The position numbers were made by a program, and so were the translations under genes. From CAVSWN01 sp046728115 (GTDB lineage Bacteria > Acidobacteriota > Vicinamibacteria > Vicinamibacterales > CAVVIG01), in contig JBKPDW010000559.1 of assembly GCA_046728115.1 (NCBI GenBank), positions 1 through 10,913 on the forward strand: a stretch of DNA of 10,913 nucleotides. The letters are read 5' to 3'. The notes beneath the pieces were generated by a model. It was not told where the DNA came from. It saw only the letters and a program-made list of their open reading frames with translations, and did no database searches. Shown one piece after another: positions 6,816 to 10,913 of this stretch; within the stretch, counting starts at the first letter, position 1; every line of letters starts with the position of its first letter.

Positions 6816-8016
6816 TCTTTCCCCAGCCCAGATCGACGCATAGGTTGGTGTGGGATCGTTTGTTTAACAGGACTCGGGCGCCGGCACCAACGGCCGGCGC
6901 GAACGAGTCGAAGAGTTGCTCGCCGGTGTCGGTGTTGGAAACCGTCGTCGTGTTGGCGAACGCCACCATGCCAAGCAGGCCGTTCCTGGTCAGCGTGGCG
7001 CGGTACTCCACCTCGCCGTAGACGAGACGCTCCCCTCTGATTCGCCCCTGGCGATACCCGCGGGCCGAGCGCCCGTACAGGTCCATCGCCGTCGTGGGCA
7101 GCTCGAAGAAGGTTGTCGTGCCGCTGGTCGGGAGATCGGCGTAGAACCAGGCCGCGGCCCGTTGTCGCTTCCCGCGTCCTATCGGCATGTAGCCTCGCGC
7201 CTCGGCATGCACCTGCTGCCAGCTGGAATCGCCGCTGAGGAAGCCGTCGAAAAACGCCGCGTACCGCGCATCGGCGTACCAGCCGCTCGCGGGGTTGATC
7301 GGATTGTCGCGCGCGTCGAAGAGCAGATCGACGCTAGCGCCCGCGGCCTGCTGGCTGTCTAGCGGCAACTGGTGTCGGGTGGAGTAATCAACAAAGGACG
7401 AGCCCGACCACGACGACTCGGCGCTATCGTCCGGGCGAATGTTCGAGTGCGAATCGAAAAGGAAACCGCCGCCGAGGAACAGCTTCGGCGCGACCCGCAA
7501 CAGCATACGCTCTCGAACGCGCACGAAATCGTACCGGGCCGTTACAGAAGACGAACCGGGGCTGTCGGCGCCGAGATCGTAGGTGTTCTGCGAGCTCTTG
7601 TGGAAGCGGTTGTCACCTTCAACGAACCAACCGTCGCCGGCGGTGAACAGTCCGAATCGCAGGTTGAGCATGGCCTGCTTCTGTGTTGAGAAACTCAGGC
7701 TCATGATGCCCGACGAGATGGTCGTCGTGTCGACGGGTCCACGATACGCGGCCACCTGGCCGGCCACGCCGAACGTGAAGCCGCTCGACGGGTTTGCACC
7801 GATGATCGGCGCGAACACAACCATCCGTTTCCGGCTGGATGGTGGCTCGACCTCGTCGGCGTCGTCGCGATGACGGATCGACCGCCAGAGATCGCCGAGG
7901 TCCGTTTCCTCCTGAGCGGCGGGTGGGGAAGGCTCCTGTGTGGCTTCGACACTCGCGCAGCAGGTCGCACCGAACAATGTGGCCCCGGCGATCAGGTGAC
8001 GTGGCAACGCTTTCAT
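6772..8016 (-). CDS. Omp85-superfamily outer-membrane barrel (bacterial surface antigen D15 domain) without POTRA domains
   Basis: The 414-residue product has a signal peptide (residues 1 to about 24), a short acidic linker, then a barrel from about residue 65 to the end. Diagnostic features are DARDNPINPASGWY (234-247), the conserved strand turn of BamA/TamA/FhaC barrels, and RGYRQGR (319-325), the L6-type Arg-Gly motif that points into the pore. The last residue is Phe, the outer-membrane barrel insertion signal. There is no room for POTRA repeats, so this is not BamA or TamA itself; short stand-alone members of the family exist, and roles in lipid or protein export have been suggested for some. 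ATG 8016 is chosen; an in-frame GTG at 8031 is possible and neither has a strong ribosome-binding site. The end overlaps the small secreted gene at 6234-6815, so the two form a coupled pair. Confidence 0.88.
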   Translation of the reverse strand: MKALPRHLIAGATLFGATCCASVEATQEPSPPAAQEETDLGDLWRSIRHRDDADEVEPPSSRKRMVVFAPIIGANPSSGFTFGVAGQVAAYRGPVDTTTISSGIMSLSFSTQKQAMLNLRFGLFTAGDGWFVEGDNRFHKSSQNTYDLGADSPGSSSVTARYDFVRVRERMLLRVAPKLFLGGGFLFDSHSNIRPDDSAESSWSGSSFVDYSTRHQLPLDSQQAAGASVDLLFDARDNPINPASGWYADARYAAFFDGFLSGDSSWQQVHAEARGYMPIGRGKRQRAAAWFYADLPTSGTTTFFELPTTAMDLYGRSARGYRQGRIRGERLVYGEVEYRATLTRNGLLGMVAFANTTTVSNTDTGEQLFDSFAPAVGAGARVLLNKRSHTNLCVDLGWGKNGSHGVYLAIQEVF

Positions 8017-8090
8017 GAGTGTTCTTTGCACGAGCGCGCAACGGACGAGCCAGTGTAGAAAGCCGTCGCCCGGGCGTCTGTGCAGAATCG

Positions 8091-8127
8091 GCGCTCATGA
8101 TCAGGCGTTCACACCGGCCATGAGCGC
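8091..8127. promoter_or_regulatory. spaced 9-base perfect inverted repeat upstream of the Omp85-like gene
   Basis: GCGCTCATG (8091-8099) and CATGAGCGC (8119-8127) are exact inverted copies, 28 bases centre to centre, in the 190-base gap between the unknown secreted gene and the Omp85-like gene, both read on the minus strand. The site is 75 to 111 bases before the Omp85-like start. It could be a regulator dyad or an RNA stem with a 19-base loop; the role is inferred. Nothing else could be identified in the gap. Confidence 0.35.
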
Positions 8128-8206
8128 GTCTCGCTCGCGGCAAGTATCGCACTTCCGCGCGCTGATCGTACCGTCTGGCGCGCAGGTTCAAAAGCGGCTG
8201 GCGATA

Positions 8207-9073
8207 TCAGTCTTCAGCTTTTCTCTGGAACGTCACCGAGAAGCCGCCAAGGTCGACGGCGGTCCTGAGCCCGAGGTTTCCGACATTGCCGAGTACCCAC
8301 ACCTTCGCGAAGTTGAAGTGGACGTTGGCTCGACGATGCGAGTGAGGGAATTGGAAAGTGAAGAGTCGGTACGCGAACCCAAAATCGGTGGCCGGCCTCC
8401 ATTCGCGGGTACTTGTCTCCGTCGGGATGTTGAGCACTATCGCGCCTGGCGCGACAAACACCTGGAAACGGCCGGCCACGTCGACAGTGGCGTGCATGCC
8501 GATCACGCCGAACACGCTGGAGCCCGCCTGCATCATCGGCCACATTGCGTCGAGGTGGACGTGCTCCCACCACAACGTCTTGGTAGGTGCCTCTCTCTGC
8601 GTAACGGCGGCGGCGGTCTGGCTGCGAATCTGTTCAGCGGCGTAGTCGTCGCGCGCCTCCGCCAGAAGCGCACAGCCGGTGACGAGCACGCCTCGCGCCT
8701 GCGCGACTTCTGCACAGTCCTGAGGGAGCCACGCCGGCGGTTCGGGCCGTGGCCTGCGGTCGCGGCGCGAGTGCATCAGACCGGGCTCGCGTTTGCTCAG
8801 CCACTTGTCCCGCCAGACCTTCCATTTCGTGTAGTCGCCAATCCACTGCTGGAGCTCCCGCATGCGTTCTTCCAGCTGGGCGAGCTGGAGGCTTGACATC
8901 GCTTCTGGAAGCACCTGAAAGCCAGTGGAGATCGGCCGCGCCGGCAGCGGCGACGCCGGCGTGTCCGCTGTGGCAAAGCATGGTTTCGGGACGCTGGTCA
9001 GGCATACGAACAGCAGGAGCGACGCGCCCGGAACCTGGATACGGGGAACGGGAAGAAGCGGCCTGGGCCCCAT
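8207..9073 (-). CDS. secreted protein of unknown function with N-terminal helical region and C-terminal beta domain
   Basis: I cannot name this 288-residue protein. Residues 1-34 form a signal peptide (core GASLLLFVCLTSVP, cleavage near CFA), which supports ATG 9073 although no Shine-Dalgarno is visible. Residues about 58-92 are amphipathic helix with many Leu, Glu and Trp (SSLQLAQLEERMRELQQWIG, then YTKWKVWRDKW). A basic Pro/Arg linker follows (102-114), then a segment with Cys120 and Cys134, which may form a disulfide. From 166 to the end the chain is Trp-, Gly- and beta-rich (WWEHVHLDAMWPMMQAGSS, GVIGMHATVDVAGRFQVFV, VHFNFAKVWVLG, DLGGFSVTF), with a barrel-like amphipathic pattern. Similar proteins probably occur in related Acidobacteriota, but I cannot verify this. 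It lies upstream of the Omp85-like gene on the same strand, 190 bases away, so it is probably a separate transcript. Confidence 0.75.
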   Translation of the reverse strand: MGPRPLLPVPRIQVPGASLLLFVCLTSVPKPCFATADTPASPLPARPISTGFQVLPEAMSSLQLAQLEERMRELQQWIGDYTKWKVWRDKWLSKREPGLMHSRRDRRPRPEPPAWLPQDCAEVAQARGVLVTGCALLAEARDDYAAEQIRSQTAAAVTQREAPTKTLWWEHVHLDAMWPMMQAGSSVFGVIGMHATVDVAGRFQVFVAPGAIVLNIPTETSTREWRPATDFGFAYRLFTFQFPHSHRRANVHFNFAKVWVLGNVGNLGLRTAVDLGGFSVTFQRKAED

Positions 9074-9078
9074 GTGGA

Positions 9079-9095
9079 TGAGCTAGCCTAGCTCA
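9079..9095. promoter_or_regulatory. perfect 17-base palindrome just upstream of the unknown secreted gene
   Basis: TGAGCTAG (9079-9086) and CTAGCTCA (9088-9095) are exact inverted copies around one central base, ending 5 bases before the ATG at 9073. Its place over the expected ribosome-binding site would let a bound protein or the folded RNA block translation or early transcription. An AT-rich stretch (9096-9125) lies just upstream of it on the minus strand and could hold the promoter. The palindrome is certain; its role is inferred. Confidence 0.5.
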
Positions 9096-9124
9096 AGTAG
9101 TAAATCCTTGAAAAGTTAATTGTT

Positions 9125-9260
9125 GACCTCGGTCGGCGGGCCAGACCAGGCCGGTGGGGACCCGCTCCCGACCCGGCAAGATCCGCGAAGTGGAAACAGG
9201 TGCAAGGCGCCCGAAGCGCGAGCGTGAGGCTGGACAGTCGGGGAAGGTAAGAACCTGGGG
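9125..9260 (+). other. non-coding structured stretch, possible group II intron domain I remnant
   Basis: No reading frame here has coding character. The plus strand holds purine-rich, RNA-like motifs and short hairpins: GGAAACAGGTGCAAGGCGCC (9192-9211), GCGC-CCGAA-GCGC (9207-9219) and AGGT-AAGA-ACCT (9245-9256) inside a GGGGAAGG...CCTGGGG context. From memory this resembles the domain I part of some bacterial group II introns, but there is no domain V and no reverse transcriptase, so at most a fragment is present. It could equally be a leader RNA or unrelated. Confidence 0.25.
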
Positions 9261-9261
9261 A

Positions 9262-9308
9262 GCCACGAAAGCACGAACGAAACGGTTCGTCGTTCGTGAT
9301 CTCGTGGC
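9262..9308. repeat. long hairpin (REP-like palindrome or bidirectional terminator)
   Basis: GCCACGA (9262-9268) pairs with TCGTGGC (9302-9308), and CACGAACGA (9272-9280) pairs with TCGTTCGTG (9290-9298). Both stems are perfect, separated by a symmetric 3-base internal loop, with a 9-base apical loop. It lies 22 bases past the stop of the VOC gene. There is no U tract, so either Rho-independent termination is weak or the element is a dispersed palindrome or an mRNA stabiliser. Confidence 0.6.
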
Positions 9309-9330
9309 CTAGCCGGACAACTCGATTGCT

Positions 9331-9828
9331 CTAGGCGTGAGTCGACTGCGCCGCGAACTGCTTCATGAACTCAGCCCCGCGCTTATCCATTTCTTCGCGC
9401 GTGAGATCCTCTTTGCGCGTCGCGATCGTCCACCGGTACCCGTGCGGATCGGTGAACATTCCGCATCGGTCGCCCCAGAACTGATCAGCCACCTGGCCCA
9501 TCGGGCCCGGCGGCACCTGGGCGCCGGCGGCAACCGCGCGATTGAACAGCGCATCGCAATCTTCCACGTACAGCCACAGCGAGGCCGGAGACCCGCCCAT
9601 GCCCTTCGGGCCTTTGCCGCCCATCAGGGCGTCGTTCACCATGATGCGTGAATCGCCGATGCGCAGCTCTGCGTGCATGATCTTTCCATCCGGACCGGCG
9701 TGCCGCGACACTTCCTCCGCGCCGAGGCCCTTCTTGTACCAATCGATGGCCTGCGCGGCGTCGTCGAGCGTGAGCTGCGGTGTCACTGTGTGAAATCCCT
9801 CGGGAACTGCTTTCTTTGCTTTCGCCAT
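9331..9828 (-). CDS. VOC-superfamily (glyoxalase/PhnB-like) protein
   Basis: The 165-residue cytoplasmic protein belongs to the vicinal-oxygen-chelate fold, PhnB/YdeA-like branch, with paired beta-alpha-beta-beta-beta modules. ATG 9828 follows a perfect AAGGAGG (9834-9840) with a 5-base spacer; a longer frame upstream is rejected. Module one begins VTPQLTLDDAAQAIDWYKKG (15-34) and includes MHAELRIGDSRIMVND (51-66); module two has LWLYVEDCDALFNRAVAAGA (84-103), then WGDRCGMFTDPHGYRW (118-133), the family's signature end. His52 may be a metal ligand, but the full ligand set cannot be assigned. Members act on small molecules (isomerisation, ring cleavage, resistance) or have unknown roles, and this one cannot be narrowed. 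It is transcribed away from the TPR gene. Confidence 0.92.
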   Translation of the reverse strand: MAKAKKAVPEGFHTVTPQLTLDDAAQAIDWYKKGLGAEEVSRHAGPDGKIMHAELRIGDSRIMVNDALMGGKGPKGMGGSPASLWLYVEDCDALFNRAVAAGAQVPPGPMGQVADQFWGDRCGMFTDPHGYRWTIATRKEDLTREEMDKRGAEFMKQFAAQSTHA

Positions 9829-9974
9829 CTCGACCTCCTTCAATTGATTCGTCTTTGAGTCTTGCATTGTGTTGTGACATCGGCGCGACGTGCAAGCTGA
9901 GGAGGACCGCAAGTCTCATCCGATATAGGCCGCTTACTCGCGAACGCGGTATCATCCTCATCGATGAGGTGTTT
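9829..9974. promoter_or_regulatory. divergent intergenic region with palindrome over the TPR ribosome-binding site
   Basis: These 146 bases separate the divergent VOC and TPR starts. A perfect 14-base palindrome, CCTCATCGATGAGG (9956-9969), covers the TGAGG that serves as the TPR gene's Shine-Dalgarno, so a bound protein or folded RNA could mask it. No convincing -35/-10 pair was found for either direction. Confidence 0.4.
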
Positions 9975-10913
9975 ATGAACGCCCCGATGACACGATTCAG
10001 CATAGCGACGTGCATCTGCTCAATGCTCGCCGTCTCGGCCCCCGCGCTGGCGCAAGGCGACGATCATTCGCATCACGCGGCAGACACGTCGAAAGTGGGC
10101 ACGGTGAACTTCGACAGCTCGTGCAATCCCGCCGTCAAGGACGCGTTCAACCATGCGGTCGCGCTGCTGCACTCCTTCTGGTTCCCCGAAGCGCGCACCG
10201 GTTTCGAGGGCGTGCTGAAGACCGATCCCGCCTGTGCCATGGCGTACTGGGGCATTGCGCTGACGCACTGGGGCAATCCATTCGCGGGCCTGCGATCGCC
10301 GCAGGCCATTGCAGCCGGCAAGGCTGCAATCGAGAAGGGGCAGACGACCGGATCGCCGACGCCGCGCGAGCGAGGCTACATCGACGCCGTCGCCGGACTG
10401 TTCTCGAGCGCCGATCCCGCGACGCAGCGCGCGCGCGTCGTAGCGTACGAGGGCGCAACCGAACTGGTCGCCGCCAACAACCCCGGCGATACCGAAGCCC
10501 GGATTTTCTGGGCGCTGGCGATTGCGCAGACCGCGCTGCCCACGGACAAGACGTACGCGCAGAACCTGAAGGCCGCCGAGATCCTCGAGCCGTTGTACAA
10601 GAAGATGCCCAACCATCCCGGGTTGGCGCACTACATCATTCACGCGTACGACGTGCCGCCGCTGGCCGAGCGCGCGTTGCCAGCGGCTCGCGCGTATGCC
10701 GACATCGCGCCGTCGGTCCCGCACGCGCTCCACATGCCTTCGCACACGTTCACGCGCGCCGGGTTGTGGAAGGAGTCGGTGGCCACTAACATCAAATCGG
10801 CGGCGGAGGCCGAGAAGACCGGCGGCGTGGGTGAAGCACTGCACGCCATGGACTACGAGACGTACGCGTACCTCCAGATGGCACAGGATGCCCAAGCAAA
10901 GGCAGTTCTCGAC
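9975..10913 (+). CDS. secreted TPR-repeat protein with conserved His cluster (C-terminus beyond right edge)
   Basis: The first 313 codons are present and the frame is open at the window edge. ATG 9975 follows TGAGGT with a short spacer; an in-frame ATG at 9987 is an alternative. A signal peptide (about residues 1-27, ending APALAQ) is followed by a His-rich patch (DDHSHHAAD). Helical repeats follow in the tetratricopeptide style: DAFNHAVALLHSFWFPEART with DPACAMAYWGIALTHWG, NPGDTEARIFWALAIAQTAL, then AAEILEPLYKKMPNHPGLAH. The stretch HYIIH (His219, His223) and PHALHMPSHTF (His250, His253, His257) gives a tight His cluster that could bind metal. TPR arrays usually scaffold protein contacts. 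This periplasmic family is frequent in Acidobacteriota, and its role is unknown to me. Confidence 0.88.
   Translation, partial: MNAPMTRFSIATCICSMLAVSAPALAQGDDHSHHAADTSKVGTVNFDSSCNPAVKDAFNHAVALLHSFWFPEARTGFEGVLKTDPACAMAYWGIALTHWGNPFAGLRSPQAIAAGKAAIEKGQTTGSPTPRERGYIDAVAGLFSSADPATQRARVVAYEGATELVAANNPGDTEARIFWALAIAQTALPTDKTYAQNLKAAEILEPLYKKMPNHPGLAHYIIHAYDVPPLAERALPAARAYADIAPSVPHALHMPSHTFTRAGLWKESVATNIKSAAEAEKTGGVGEALHAMDYETYAYLQMAQDAQAKAVLD

Noticed and set aside
8015..8896. Long plus-strand reading frame of 293 codons opposite the unknown secreted gene
   Set aside because: The minus-strand frame has a signal peptide and a plausible two-domain pattern, while this one is Arg/His-rich without domains and overlaps the start of the Omp85-like gene.
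10020..10895. Minus-strand 291-codon frame opposite the TPR gene
   Set aside because: It is antisense to a clear signal peptide plus TPR sequence and has no ribosome-binding site or domain.
1..10913. CRISPR array, tRNA, rRNA, insertion sequence or phage genes
   Set aside because: No regularly spaced repeats, cloverleaf sequences, transposase or integrase motifs were seen on either strand.

Overview
The window is GC-rich, densely coded chromosomal DNA. Its gene families (a TonB-dependent receptor with an N-terminal carboxypeptidase-regulatory-like domain, a secreted S9 prolyl-oligopeptidase, a secreted NHL beta-propeller, a His-rich TPR protein) are the combination common in Acidobacteriota, perhaps the Vicinamibacteria-type soil lineages. 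That placement is inferred from gene content and codon style; there is no rRNA or other marker to confirm it. Most of the encoded proteins carry signal peptides, so this is an envelope and secretion-oriented stretch. I see no tRNA, rRNA, CRISPR array, transposase or phage gene.

Layout. 1-1186 (minus) is the N-terminal 395 codons of a TonB-dependent receptor running off the left edge, with a GC-rich folded leader. 1187-1623 holds no confident gene, only a short ORF with a good ribosome-binding site and a Fur-like box. 1624-2001 (minus) is an HxlR-family regulator with an AT-rich promoter/operator (2053-2081). Just upstream lie the remains of an alpha/beta hydrolase broken by three frame changes (2079-2380). 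2441-3640 (minus) is a secreted NHL-repeat propeller, divergent from 3918-6224 (plus), a secreted S9 peptidase with an intact Ser-Asp-His triad.

The peptidase meets, tail to tail with 9 bases between, a minus-strand pair: an Omp85-type outer-membrane barrel without POTRA domains (6772-8016) and a small secreted beta-rich protein (6234-6815) whose start overlaps the end of the barrel gene. 8207-9073 (minus) is a secreted protein of unknown function, with a perfect 17-base palindrome directly upstream. 9096-9330 is non-coding: a structured stretch that may be a group II intron remnant, then a strong long hairpin. 9331-9828 (minus) is a VOC/PhnB-like protein. 9975-10913 (plus) is a secreted TPR protein cut by the right edge.

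How they may work together: the S9 peptidase, the NHL propeller and the TonB receptor suit secretion, peptide or polymer breakdown and uptake, but they do not form one operon. The only strongly linked pair is the Omp85-like barrel and its overlapping small partner. I found no clear case of a wholly new system. The best leads are that pair, the unknown secreted protein with its palindrome, the decayed hydrolase beside its probable regulator, and the structured intergenic RNA-like region.
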